Below are positions 17,409 to 25,772 of a stretch of DNA of 64,000 nucleotides, in pieces. The translations under genes and the position numbers were made by a program. The stretch is from the NCBI GenBank assembly GCA_017460885.1, contig JAFUAB010000027.1, positions 1 to 64,000 on the forward strand, written 5' to 3'. Source of the DNA: Lachnospiraceae bacterium. GTDB lineage: Bacteria; Bacillota; Clostridia; Lachnospirales; Lachnospiraceae. Under the pieces are notes generated by a model, which ran no database searches, was not told where the DNA came from, and saw only the letters and a list, made by a program, of their open reading frames with translations. Numbering within the stretch: position 1 is the stretch's first letter; every line of letters begins with the position of its first letter.

Positions 17409-18764
17409 ATGAAAAATGAAGGCTTTAAATCCAGGATGGGTTTCATACTGGTGAGCGCAGGATGCGCCATTGGGATTGGAAATGTATGGAAATTTCCATA
17501 TATCACCGGACAGTACGGAGGAGGTTTGTTTGTGATCATTTATCTGATCTTCCTCCTGATAATGGGCATACCGGTGATGACGATGGAACTTGCTGTGGGC
17601 CGTGCCTCCCGCAGGAGCGCGGTGCAGAGCTATAAAACTCTGGAGAAGCAGGGCTCCAAATGGCACATTCACGGATGGTTTGCCATATTCGGATGCTATT
17701 TGCTGATGATGTATTACACCACGGTTTCCGGCTGGATGATATCGTATTTTGTAAAATTTCTTACGGGAACCTTTGATTCGACGGGTATTGATACCGGTGC
17801 CGTGTTCGGTGAGATGCTGGGTGATCCCGGGAGTATGGGACTGTTTATGGCTCTGACCGTTATTCTGGGGTTTTTGGTCTGTTCCTTTGAGCTTCAGTCA
17901 GGACTGGAACGCATCACAAAGGTGATGATGACTGGTTTGCTGCTGCTTATTGTCATACTGATCGGCCGTGCGTTCACTCTGCCCGGCGCCGTGGAGGGAC
18001 TTGAATTTTATCTGCTTCCCGATATCGACCGGGCCGTTGAAAACGGTATAGGCAATGTGATAACAGCCGCGATGAACCAGGCATTTTTTACATTAAGCCT
18101 TGGAAATGCGTGCATGGAGGTGTTCGGAAGCTATATGTCTAAAGAGAATACTCTGATCAGTGAATCCGTCACCATATGCGCTCTCGATACATTTGTTGCG
18201 ATCTGCAGCGGACTGATAATATTCCCTGCCTGCTTTTCGTACAATATCCAGCCTGATGCAGGCCCGTCGCTTATATTTATCACCTTGCCTCAGGTTTTCA
18301 TCAATATGCCCGGAGGTCGGATCTGGGGCGCTCTTTTCTTCCTGTTTATGACCTTTGCCAGCTTTTCGACGGTTATAGCGGTATTTGAGAACATCATCAG
18401 GACCAATATGGATAATTTCGGGATCGGGCGAAGGAAAGCGTCTGTGATCAACTGTATCATCCTGCTGATCGCGTCTCTTCCCTGCGTATTTGGATATAAT
18501 ATCTGGAGTTCACTGCACCTGATAGGCGGCAGAGATGTGCTCGACAGCGAGGACTTCATAGTATCCAGTCTGGTACTGCCAATCGGATCCCTCATATACC
18601 TTTTGTTCTGTACTACCGGATGGGGCTGGGGATTCGATAAATATCGCGAAGAGGCCAATACCGGACGGGGGATAAAGCTCCCCCTGTGGTTCAAACCTTA
18701 CTTAAAATATGTGCTGCCGGTTCTGATAATCTTTATCATAGTGCGGGGACTGGTGCCTGACTGA
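17409..18764 (+). CDS. Sodium:neurotransmitter symporter family transporter
   Basis: A 451-residue membrane protein with about 11-12 helices. The N-terminal stretch GCAIGIGNVWKFPY is the sodium- and substrate-binding unwound helix 1 of the SNF (LeuT-like) family. Bacterial members import amino acids or amines with Na+. It starts 9 bases after the giant gene with a weak AGGA site, so co-transcription is likely. The link between a symporter and the giant protein is unexplained. Confidence 0.9.
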   Translation: MKNEGFKSRMGFILVSAGCAIGIGNVWKFPYITGQYGGGLFVIIYLIFLLIMGIPVMTMELAVGRASRRSAVQSYKTLEKQGSKWHIHGWFAIFGCYLLMMYYTTVSGWMISYFVKFLTGTFDSTGIDTGAVFGEMLGDPGSMGLFMALTVILGFLVCSFELQSGLERITKVMMTGLLLLIVILIGRAFTLPGAVEGLEFYLLPDIDRAVENGIGNVITAAMNQAFFTLSLGNACMEVFGSYMSKENTLISESVTICALDTFVAICSGLIIFPACFSYNIQPDAGPSLIFITLPQVFINMPGGRIWGALFFLFMTFASFSTVIAVFENIIRTNMDNFGIGRRKASVINCIILLIASLPCVFGYNIWSSLHLIGGRDVLDSEDFIVSSLVLPIGSLIYLLFCTTGWGWGFDKYREEANTGRGIKLPLWFKPYLKYVLPVLIIFIIVRGLVPD

Positions 18765-18783
18765 TAATGACAGCTTTTGTACA

Positions 18784-18830
18784 TCAGCGTTAACTATATT
18801 TTTGCTGTCAGCGTTAACTATATTTTTGCT
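18784..18830 (+). repeat. Tandem 23-bp repeat upstream of tRNA-Arg promoter
   Basis: Positions 18784-18806 and 18808-18830 are identical (TCAGCGTTAACTATATTTTT plus GCT), giving a 24-base period. The second copy ends on the first T of the -35 box of the tRNA promoter. It could be a regulator site or a slippage duplication. Confidence 0.85.
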
Positions 18831-18859
18831 TGACAAAAGAGCATACCCTATTCTAAAAT
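18830..18859 (+). promoter_or_regulatory. Promoter of tRNA-Arg
   Basis: TTGACA at 18830-18835, an 18-base spacer and TAAAAT at 18854-18859, about 40 bases before the tRNA. This is a strong sigma-A type match. Confidence 0.75.
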
Positions 18860-18901
18860 AATTTTTGTTGCCGATGCGAGCCATCGCAGGCAAAATAATA
18901 T

Positions 18902-18975
18902 GTGTGTGTAGCTCAGCTGGATAGAGCACTTGGCTACGGACCAAGGTGTCGGGGGTTCGAATCCTCTCACGCACG
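18902..18975 (+). tRNA. tRNA-Arg (ACG)
   Basis: Acceptor stem GTGTGTG pairs with CACGCAC (one U-G pair), anticodon loop CTACGGA gives ACG, and the T loop is TTCGAAT. CCA is not encoded. A terminator follows directly. The last 13 bases (CCTCTCACGCACG) recur at 19119-19131. Confidence 0.97.
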
Positions 18976-18980
18976 TGAAT

Positions 18981-19021
18981 ATAGAAAAAGGCCGGATTGC
19001 AAGGATCCGGTCTTTTTCTAT
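18981..19021 (+). terminator. Terminator after tRNA-Arg
   Basis: ATAGAAAAAGGCCGGAT and ATCCGGTCTTTTTCTAT form a nearly perfect 17-pair stem with a T-rich 3' arm and an A-rich 5' arm, so it could work in both directions. Confidence 0.85.
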
Positions 19022-19348
19022 GTTCGAGTCCGGATCGGACTCGAACGGGTTCGAAGTCTCGCCGGACGCTTCGCGCCGGCTCGGTCGGTGCCAAACAGGC
19101 TCCACCGGAGCCTGGCACCCTCTCACGCACGCTGCTCCGGATGGGGGAGTAGGTTCGGTCTCCGCTTAATGCTATTTTATGGTACAATTGAATCGATCGG
19201 ATCAGCGAAGTGCTGCACACGATAAGTAACAGGGGGCGTACTGTGTGTATGCACCGGGGACGGTTCTTTACGCCATGTTATGTCAACCAGATACTCCGTT
19301 ACAGGTGCATCCGGTAAATAGATATTTAATAGAGTAGGAGGAAATCAT
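19022..19348. other. Intergenic region with palindromes and a copy of the tRNA-Arg end
   Basis: No gene is visible. GAGTCCGGATCGGACTC is a palindrome near 19025-19041. GTGC...CAGGCTCC pairs with GGAGCCTG-GCAC near 19089-19119. The 13 bases at 19119-19131 repeat the 3' end of tRNA-Arg. A TACAAT box near 19181 lacks a clear -35. The ribosome binding site of the next gene (AGGAGG) is at 19337-19342. Confidence 0.5.
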
Positions 19349-19987
19349 ATGAAGATCGCACTTATCAACGAAAACAGCCAGGCGGGCAAAAACGCCGTCA
19401 TCGAGGCAGCACTCAAGAAGGTGGTCGAACCTATGGGCCATGAGGTTGTCAACTACGGTATGTATACCGCCGAGGATGCCTGCCAGCTGACATATGTCCA
19501 GATCGGTTTTCTGGCAGCCGTACTTCTCAATTCCGGAGCAGCAGATTATGTTATCACCGGATGCGGAACCGGAGAGGGAGCAATGCTCGCATGCAATTCC
19601 TTCCCGGGTGTTATCTGCGGGCATGTTGAGGATCCGCTGGACGCTTACACCTTTGCACAGATCAATGACGGCAACGCCATCGCCATTCCTTTTGCCAAAG
19701 GCTTTGGCTGGGGCGGAGACCTGAACCTTGAGTATATTTTCGAGAAGCTTTTCGGTGAGGAGAGCGGACAGGGATATCCGAGAGAACGTGCGGTTCCAGA
19801 GAAGCGAAACAAGAAGATCCTCGATGACGTAAAGAAGGTTACCTATCGCAATCTGTGCGATATCCTGAAGGAAGCAGACAGAGAGCTTGTGAAGGGAGCA
19901 CTTTCGGGTGAGCATTTTGAGGAATACTTCTTTGCCTCATGCAAGGATGAAAAGATCGCTGCAGCGGTTCGCGAGATTCTGGGATAG
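19349..19987 (+). CDS. RpiB/LacA/LacB-family sugar-phosphate isomerase
   Basis: A 212-residue protein. The N-terminal 130 residues follow the RpiB/LacAB fold: a start MKIALINENSQ, and ITGCGTGEGAMLACNSFPGV, which corresponds to the phosphate-binding CGTGIG loop of RpiB with E replacing the usual I. Members interconvert aldose and ketose phosphates (ribose-5-P or galactose-6-P). The C-terminal 70 residues are an extension beyond the 150 residues usual for RpiB, so the substrate may differ. AGGAGG precedes the ATG. It lies 83 bases before ptb on the same strand. Confidence 0.8.
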   Translation: MKIALINENSQAGKNAVIEAALKKVVEPMGHEVVNYGMYTAEDACQLTYVQIGFLAAVLLNSGAADYVITGCGTGEGAMLACNSFPGVICGHVEDPLDAYTFAQINDGNAIAIPFAKGFGWGGDLNLEYIFEKLFGEESGQGYPRERAVPEKRNKKILDDVKKVTYRNLCDILKEADRELVKGALSGEHFEEYFFASCKDEKIAAAVREILG

Positions 19988-20070
19988 AATTATTCAGGCA
20001 TCGGGAGTATAATCTATTGGGAAGATGCGGTGCGTCTTCCCATTAACACAATTTACGATCGGAGGAAAAC

Positions 20071-20985
20071 ATGAGTAAGAGTTTTGATGAATTGCTGGCA
20101 CATCTCGGAGAGTACAGCACCAAGAAGCTGTCAGTGGCAGTGGCACAGGACAAGGCCGTACTTGAGGCCGTAAAGGAAGCTAAGGAACGCAGGATCGCCG
20201 ATTCGATCCTGGTCGGCGACGAGGACGCCATCCGCCAGATCGGCACTGATCTGGGCATGAACATGGATGAATATGAGATCATCGACGTGAAGGATCCAAT
20301 GGAGGCCGCATTGAAGGCCGTTTCTCTGGTTCATGACGGCACTGCTGATATGTATATGAAGGGACTGATCGACACCAAGTCCTTCCTTAAGAGCGTGCTG
20401 GACAAGGAGGTGGGACTTCGTACCGGTTCGCCGCTTTCACATGTATGCGTATTTGAGATTAAGGGCATCGACCGCCTGCTGTTCCTGACGGATGTTGCAT
20501 TTATGCCTTATCCGACTCTTGAGGATAAAAAGTGGATCATTAAGTATACGGTTGATATCGCCAAGGCATGCGGAGTCGAGACTCCCAAGGTTGCTCCTCT
20601 TGCAGCTGTCGAGGTTGTAAATCCCAAGATGGAGACCACTGTTGAAGCGGCAGAGCTCACCAGACTTAATGAGGAAGGCGAGATCACAGGCTGTATCGTT
20701 GACGGACCTCTTTCTCTTGATATCGCTCTGTACAAGGAAGCTGCAGAGGAAAAGGGCGCACTCGGACGCAAGGTTGCCGGAGATGCAGACATCCTTCTTT
20801 TCCCTGACATACATGCAGGCAATCTGGTTTACAAGGCCATCGTTCACATGGCTGATATGAAGAACGGCAACATCATCACCGGTACCAAGGCTCCCGTTAT
20901 CCTGACCTCGAGATCAGACAACTGTGAGACAAAGGTTAACTCGATAGCATTGGCTGCCGTTGTTGCAGAGAGCATGAAAAAATGA
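20071..20985 (+). CDS. ptb: Phosphate butyryltransferase
   Basis: A 304-residue protein of the phosphate acetyl/butyryltransferase family, 300 residues being the normal size. Conserved stretches include MYMKGLIDTKSFLKSVLDKE, LTDVAFMPYPTLEDK and LLFPDIHAGNLVYK. It converts butyryl-CoA and phosphate to butyryl phosphate in the cytoplasm. GGAGG is well placed. The butyrate kinase gene follows after 79 bases, the classic pairing, which fixes the substrate class. A small hairpin (GGGAAGA/TCTTCCC) lies before the gene at about 20018-20041. Confidence 0.95.
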   Translation: MSKSFDELLAHLGEYSTKKLSVAVAQDKAVLEAVKEAKERRIADSILVGDEDAIRQIGTDLGMNMDEYEIIDVKDPMEAALKAVSLVHDGTADMYMKGLIDTKSFLKSVLDKEVGLRTGSPLSHVCVFEIKGIDRLLFLTDVAFMPYPTLEDKKWIIKYTVDIAKACGVETPKVAPLAAVEVVNPKMETTVEAAELTRLNEEGEITGCIVDGPLSLDIALYKEAAEEKGALGRKVAGDADILLFPDIHAGNLVYKAIVHMADMKNGNIITGTKAPVILTSRSDNCETKVNSIALAAVVAESMKK

Positions 20986-21064
20986 TTACAGTGACCGGAT
21001 CCTCCGCAGCTGCCGTCCGACAGGAGACAGACTGTGAGGCATCCCGGGCAGAAAGGAAACAGAT

Positions 21065-22129
21065 ATGATCAAATCATTAATTATCAATCCCGGTTCCACT
21101 TCCACCAAAATAGGTGTTTTTGAAGACGAAACCCTTATCTTTGATGAGACGCTTCGTCATTCCACCGAGGAGATCGCACGTTACGAAACGATAGTGGACC
21201 AGAAGGATTTCCGTAAGGACATAATCGTCAACTTCCTGGAATCGAAGGGTGTTGATCTAAAGAGCTTCAATGTTGTTGTGGGACGCGGAGGTATGCTGAA
21301 GCCTATTCCGGGCGGTACCTATCCTGTTACCGATGAACTGCTGAATGACCTGAAGGTGGGTGTCAGCGGACAGCACGCTTCCAATCTGGGCGGCATCCTG
21401 GCACGTGAGATCGGTGACTCTATCGGAGTTCCCTCGTATATCGTGGATCCCGTGGTAGTTGACGAGCTTGAGCCCGCATCCAGACTTTCGGGTGTTCCCG
21501 AGCTGCCGAGAGTATCCATTTTCCATGCTCTCAATCAGAAGGCGGTTGCCAGACGTTATGCAAAGGAGACAGGCAAGAATTACGAGGATCTCAATCTGAT
21601 CGTTGTGCACATGGGCGGCGGCGTGTCCGTAGGTCCTCACAAGCACGGACGCGTTATCGATATCAACAACGCACTGGACGGAGACGGAGCTTTTTCACCC
21701 GAGAGAGCAGGAGCAGTACCTGTGGGAAGTCTGGTTAAGATGTGCTTCTCCGGCAAATATACCGAGAAGGAAGTATACAAGAAGCTGGTTGGAAACGGCG
21801 GCTTCAATGCGTATGTAGGATCCAACGATATGCGCGATGTTGACAAGATGGTCGAGGAGGGCAACGCGGATGCCAAGCTTGCCAGAGACGCGTTCATCAT
21901 GCAGATGAGCAAGGATATCGGATCCATGGCCTGTGTACTGCAGGGTAAGGTAGATCAGATCATCGTGACCGGCGGTATCGCCTATGATAAGGTTGTGGTT
22001 CAGGCTCTCAAGGACAATTGCGAGTGGATCGCACCGTTCACGGTATATCCCGGAGAGGACGAGCTGCTTGCGCTCGCGCAGGGCGGACTCCGCATCATGA
22101 ACGGCGAGGAGAAGGCCAGCGAGTATTAA
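21065..22129 (+). CDS. buk: Butyrate kinase
   Basis: A 354-residue ASKHA-fold kinase of normal length. It begins [20 protein letters not shown] (phosphate loop), and has [14 protein letters not shown] and [20 protein letters not shown], which are characteristic of butyrate and branched-chain acid kinases. It makes ATP and butyrate from butyryl phosphate. With ptb it forms the terminal butyrate pathway. AAGGAAAC precedes the ATG. No clear terminator follows. Confidence 0.95.
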   Translation: MIKSLIINPGSTSTKIGVFEDETLIFDETLRHSTEEIARYETIVDQKDFRKDIIVNFLESKGVDLKSFNVVVGRGGMLKPIPGGTYPVTDELLNDLKVGVSGQHASNLGGILAREIGDSIGVPSYIVDPVVVDELEPASRLSGVPELPRVSIFHALNQKAVARRYAKETGKNYEDLNLIVVHMGGGVSVGPHKHGRVIDINNALDGDGAFSPERAGAVPVGSLVKMCFSGKYTEKEVYKKLVGNGGFNAYVGSNDMRDVDKMVEEGNADAKLARDAFIMQMSKDIGSMACVLQGKVDQIIVTGGIAYDKVVVQALKDNCEWIAPFTVYPGEDELLALAQGGLRIMNGEEKASEY

Positions 22130-22208
22130 TTCGTTAATAATTTGTTATGATTATTATAGGATAGCTCTTTGTAATACAGGGGGTGATGATTATGGGGGAA
22201 TGGAAATA

Positions 22209-22340
22209 ATGACAGATTATCAGTTAAAAGTCATACTCCAGTTGATCATCGATAAGCTGGAGAGCTGTAAAACGATCGAGGAATTTCAGAAAGCAAAAGA
22301 AGAGCTTAAAAGAATGAAAGAGGATCGGAAAGACCAATAA
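22209..22340 (+). CDS. Small helical protein, coupled to an upstream leader peptide
   Basis: A 43-residue protein starting MTDYQLKVILQLIIDKLESC, rich in Lys and Glu and probably helical. A tiny frame at 22186-22209 (MIMGEWK) has the strong Shine-Dalgarno GGGGGTGATG, and its stop overlaps this start as TAATG, so translation is probably by re-initiation. Similar small coupled pairs occur in integrated elements of Clostridia. A terminator follows directly. The function is unknown. Confidence 0.6.
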   Translation: MTDYQLKVILQLIIDKLESCKTIEEFQKAKEELKRMKEDRKDQ

Positions 22341-22367
22341 TTCATCGCGTAGCAAATCCGGCGCAAT

Positions 22368-22403
22368 AAACGACGAAAAGTATGAATACTTTTCGTCGTT
22401 TTA
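22368..22403 (+). terminator. Terminator after the 43-residue gene
   Basis: AAACGACGAAAAGTA and TACTTTTCGTCGTTT form a 15-pair perfect stem with a four-base loop, followed by TAT. The T-rich arm supplies the U tract. Confidence 0.85.
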
Positions 22404-22404
22404 T

Positions 22405-22685
22405 ATAGCAGGCAGGTGGTGGGCGCCGATATTATCCTTACGCCTATACAGAACAGGGATGCGGCTGATTTCAATGCACAGTATCCGACATTGACGGTGA
22501 AGAAGACACAGGTATTTCATGACAGATTTATTATCCTGGACGTAAAAACTGTTTACCACATAGGCGCATCCATAAAAGATGCAGGGAAGAAGTGCTTTGG
22601 CATTTCGTTATTGGAAGATCCGGGAATGGTAACAGATTTGCTAAATCGGTTGAGGACGGTACAGGCATATGGAAATAAAAGATAG
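22405..22685 (+). pseudogene. C-terminal fragment of an ORF6N-domain protein
   Basis: The frame encodes FNAQYPTLTVKKTQVFHDRF and GASIKDAGKKCFGISLLED, the conserved C-terminal HDRF-containing part of ORF6N-domain proteins found in phages and mobile elements. The N-terminal ORF6N domain is absent. Just upstream, 22405-22425 repeats the end of the small ORF at 23457-23654 (IAGRWWA in one frame), so the fragment begins at a recombination scar. Not expected to be functional. Confidence 0.7.
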
Positions 22686-22846
22686 TCGAATAGATTCAGG
22701 AAAAGCCTTTGACTGGGGAAAGACTTCAAGGGAATATGCAAGGTACAGAGATATATATCCGGAAGAATTCTATAAGAAGATTGTGGACAGAAGTCTCTGT
22801 ATAAACGGGCAGAGAGTCCTTGATTTTGCAGAGAACTGTGCCCTGA
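22669..22846 (+). pseudogene. N-terminal fragment of a class I SAM methyltransferase
   Basis: The sequence SGKAFDWGKTSREYARYRDI followed by YPEEFYKKIVD and GQRVLD is the typical start of small class I methyltransferases, ending exactly where the glycine-rich SAM loop should begin. After about 22846 the frame runs through an oppositely oriented regulator gene. The gene was cut by a rearrangement. Confidence 0.7.
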
Positions 22847-23137
22847 AATCAGATCCTCGACTTCATCATCAAACAGTCCTTCTTTCAGTCTCATTTCACG
22901 GACAACAAGGCCTATTCTCTCTAATTTAAAGACCTCGTTGCTTATTCTGTCTGCTGACAATCCGTACAGGTTGCCTTCGAGATAGTTAAAATCTGCATAT
23001 CCTTCCTTTTCCCACTTCGACACAGCCTGTGGCGTTACGTGCATCAGGTCGGCGAGAGCCTGCTGGCTTAAACCCTTGGCCTGCCTGATCTGCTTGTATC
23101 TGAGACCGTATTCTTTTGCGTAATCTTTTTCTTCCAT
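22847..23137 (-). pseudogene. XRE-family helix-turn-helix regulator, truncated
   Basis: Reading right to left, the frame begins MEEKDYAKEYGLRYKQIRQA and contains KGLSQQALADLMHVTPQAVS, a canonical Cro/CI HTH. About 95 residues look genuine; after VEDLISG the frame continues antisense through the methyltransferase and ORF6N fragments, so its natural C-terminus is lost. AAGGAG lies in place before the start. The DNA-binding domain could still be made. Confidence 0.7.
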
Positions 23138-23326
23138 AACCTTTCTCCTTGTCGTATGAACAGTAATGTGGGCGCCCTGCTACATTACAATCGTATCGTA
23201 CCGGATGCTCTTATGCTATCAAAACAGCGTTGGATATTGCAACGGTGAGTTGATATGGCATAACAGAACAAGCGTTCGATTATACAGTCCGTTTTATGGG
23301 ACATGTAGCATGCGTATACTGTTATC

Positions 23327-23365
23327 ATAAGGAACCGCCCCCGACCGGGGGAGGGTAATCCTTAT
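23327..23365 (+). repeat. GC-rich inverted repeat
   Basis: ATAAGGA at the left end pairs with TCCTTAT at the right end, and GCCCCC pairs with GGGGGA around GACC in the centre. It could be the end of a lost mobile element or a REP-like unit. No transposase is nearby. Confidence 0.6.
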
Positions 23366-23460
23366 ACGGAGACTACCTTTCTTCGAAAGAGGAGGAAGAT
23401 TTCTACAGGAATCTTGAGGAGCAGAAGATCCGGTCTATTGAGAAGGGAGACAGCAAATGA
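23359..23460 (+). pseudogene. 3' fragment of an unidentified gene
   Basis: An open stretch without a start codon reads SLYGDYLSSKEEEDFYRNLE and continues to a TGA that overlaps the next ATG by four bases (ATGA). It has good coding character but opens inside the GC-rich inverted repeat. It is probably the tail of a gene lost upstream. Confidence 0.45.
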
Positions 23461-23654
23461 ATGCGATGACTTTTTCAAACTGGTGCGAGAGCATAGTCAG
23501 TGAGCTCATGGAAGACGAGTGGTATAGGGAAACCTCGTCCAAAGAGAAGATCCGCGAACAGGCAAGGGAGTTTGCCGAGGATCTCAGGTTTTACTTTAAC
23601 AAGAAGTTTACTCCTGCCGATATTGCAGGCAGATGGTGGGCGATAACGTTGTAA
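23457..23654 (+). CDS. Small protein of unknown function
   Basis: A 65-residue protein: MNAMTFSNWCESIVSELMED at the start and DIAGRWWAITL at the end. It overlaps the preceding fragment by four bases and has GGGAGA upstream, so it was once the second gene of an operon. Its last codons are duplicated at 22405-22425. I recognise no family. Confidence 0.5.
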   Translation: MNAMTFSNWCESIVSELMEDEWYRETSSKEKIREQAREFAEDLRFYFNKKFTPADIAGRWWAITL

Positions 23655-23681
23655 TATGATAAAATACGCTTAAAAGTCATT

Positions 23682-23711
23682 TTGACGATTTCGGATGGGC
23701 TTTTATGCTAT
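23682..23711 (+). promoter_or_regulatory. Possible promoter of the hsd operon
   Basis: TTGACG at 23682-23687, with TATGCT (16-base spacer) or TGCTAT (18-base spacer) as -10. It lies about 50 bases before hsdM. The match is moderate. Confidence 0.35.
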
Positions 23712-23757
23712 TCCAGAAAAAAAGAGTCGAACAGAATAAATGTTACGAGGTGAGAAG

Positions 23758-25353
23758 ATGGCAGACGGCAAGGAATTATTGGCGGTATTGTGGAGCGGAG
23801 CGGACGTCCTGCGGGGCAAGATGGACGCAAATGAATATAAGACCTATCTGCTCGGACTCGTTTTCTTTAAATACCTGTCGGATTCATATCTTGTGTCCGC
23901 ATACGACCTTCTGGAGGACAAACAGCCGGACTCCATGGAAGAAGCTCAGGCCGTTTATGAAGACGTTTTTCAATCTGAGGACAGGGATGATCTTCTTGAT
24001 GAGATGAAGAATTCAAAGCATTTCATCCTGGATCCCGACATGACGTACGTCAGGCTTCTTAAGGAGGCAAAAAACAATTCATTTGACAGAGCCGGGCTTC
24101 AGGCGGCATTTAACCGCATAGAGGAATCTGATGAATTGTTTGAGGGATTGTTTAAGGACGTGGACCTGTATTCCAATCGTCTCGGAACCAACGACCAGAA
24201 GCAGAGCGCGACCATAGCGGAGGTCATCAAGGTTCTTGAAGGGGCTGATCTCATACATAGCGAGGGAGACGTGCTTGGCAATGCCTACGAATACCTCATA
24301 GGACAGTTTGCCTCCGAAACCGGCAAAAAGGCCGGAGAGTTCTATACCCCTCACGGACCGGCTCAGATCCTGTGCAGGATCGCCATGTCAGGGCAGGAGG
24401 GCAAAAAAGGCCTGCAGGTTTATGATCCATGCATGGGTTCCGGTTCTCTCATGCTAAGTTGCCGCAATTATTCCGATGAACCTGATTACATCAAGTATTA
24501 CGGACAGGAACTCATGCCGTCCACCTATAATCTTGCACGCATGAACATGTTCCTTCATGGAGTCGCGCCCGAAAACCAGCACCTGCACAATGGTGACACG
24601 CTGGATGCCGACTGGCCCGTGGGGGAGGATACGGAATTCGACGTCGTGGCCATGAATCCGCCCTACTCTGCTAACTGGAGCGCCGCAGAAGGCTTTAAGC
24701 AGGATGAGCGCTTCATGGATTATGGCGGGAAGCTCGCGCCCAAGTCAAAGGCAGACTATGCGTTTCTCCTGCACGGTTTTTATCATCTGAAGCAGACGGG
24801 AACGATGGCTATCGTCCTGCCGCACGGCGTGCTGTTCAGGGGCGCGGCGGAGGGCGCCATCAGGGAGATCCTCCTGCAGAACGGCTCAATATATGCCGTG
24901 ATCGGGCTGCCGTCAAACATGTTCTACAACACGTCCATTCCCACCTGCATCATAGTCTTAAAGAAACACCGGGAGGGCAGGGACGTGCTCTTCATCGACG
25001 CGTCCGGCCTGTATGAAAAAGAAAAAAAGCAGAACGTTATGAATGAGGAGCACATAAACAGGGTCGTGGAGCTCTACAACAACAGGGAAACCGTTGATAA
25101 GCTGACTCATCTGGCCTCATTTGATGAGATAAAGGCAAACGGCTATAACCTGAACATTCCCAGGTACGTGGATTCCGGTGAAGAAGAGGAAGAGATAGAT
25201 TTAAACAGGCTGTCAGACGAGCTTCAGTCCACGAATAAGGCCATCAGAGAGGACGGGGATGCCCTGATGAGGATGTTTGATGACCTGACGTTTGCCACGC
25301 CCGAGACGCAGGCTGCCGTATCCCGTTTCATTGAAGTTTTCCGTGAGGGCTGA
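23758..25353 (+). CDS. hsdM: Type I restriction-modification DNA methyltransferase subunit
   Basis: A 531-residue N6-adenine methyltransferase. The N-terminal helical HsdM domain (ELLAVLWSGADVLRGKMDAN) is followed by the SAM-binding motif VYDPCMGSGSL and the catalytic NPPY motif in VVAMNPPYSANW. With HsdS it methylates the target adenine. The start at 23758 is preceded by GAGGTGAG; an upstream in-frame start at 23740 lacks a site. It leads the operon hsdM, MNT, HEPN, hsdS, hsdR. Confidence 0.95.
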   Translation: MADGKELLAVLWSGADVLRGKMDANEYKTYLLGLVFFKYLSDSYLVSAYDLLEDKQPDSMEEAQAVYEDVFQSEDRDDLLDEMKNSKHFILDPDMTYVRLLKEAKNNSFDRAGLQAAFNRIEESDELFEGLFKDVDLYSNRLGTNDQKQSATIAEVIKVLEGADLIHSEGDVLGNAYEYLIGQFASETGKKAGEFYTPHGPAQILCRIAMSGQEGKKGLQVYDPCMGSGSLMLSCRNYSDEPDYIKYYGQELMPSTYNLARMNMFLHGVAPENQHLHNGDTLDADWPVGEDTEFDVVAMNPPYSANWSAAEGFKQDERFMDYGGKLAPKSKADYAFLLHGFYHLKQTGTMAIVLPHGVLFRGAAEGAIREILLQNGSIYAVIGLPSNMFYNTSIPTCIIVLKKHREGRDVLFIDASGLYEKEKKQNVMNEEHINRVVELYNNRETVDKLTHLASFDEIKANGYNLNIPRYVDSGEEEEEIDLNRLSDELQSTNKAIREDGDALMRMFDDLTFATPETQAAVSRFIEVFREG

Positions 25354-25430
25354 TGAGGAGCATGACGTTGGGAATAAGGTTTATGGCATGAGATAAAGAA
25401 TGGAAACGGCGACGATGGAGGATAATGATC

Positions 25431-25772
25431 ATGAGAAAGGAAACGATAGATAATGCCATGAGAGATTTGTCGGCAGGGGCAAAGGTCGTTTACGGAGATA
25501 AGCTCCGCGAAGTCATTTTGTTTGGTTCGTGCGCAAGGGGTGATTTTGATGAGGAAAGTGACGTGGACGTCATGATACTGCTTGACGTAAGTAAACTGGA
25601 AGCGGTAAGCGAAAGGGATAAAATTCGCACCGTTATTCATGGACTGGACAGGAAGTATGACTATGAGCTATTGTTCTCGCCCATTGTGCAAAGCTATTCG
25701 GAATTCAATTATTGGTCGGATGCTTTACCTTTTTACCGTAACATAAAGAAAGAGGGAGTAAGGTATGCGTGA
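25431..25772 (+). CDS. MNT-type nucleotidyltransferase, probable antitoxin
   Basis: A 113-residue protein with the nucleotidyltransferase signature VILFGSCARGDFDEESDVDV (Ser33, Asp44, Asp46). Minimal nucleotidyltransferases paired with HEPN proteins act as antitoxins by adding nucleotides to the HEPN toxin. The ATG at 25431 is 9 bases after GGAGG; the ATG at 25425 is too close. It overlaps the HEPN gene by eight bases and sits inside the hsd operon. Confidence 0.85.
   Translation: MRKETIDNAMRDLSAGAKVVYGDKLREVILFGSCARGDFDEESDVDVMILLDVSKLEAVSERDKIRTVIHGLDRKYDYELLFSPIVQSYSEFNYWSDALPFYRNIKKEGVRYA

Noticed and set aside
18902-19225. Open frames over tRNA-Arg and the following palindromes
   Set aside because: They overlap a tRNA and a terminator and are chance frames.
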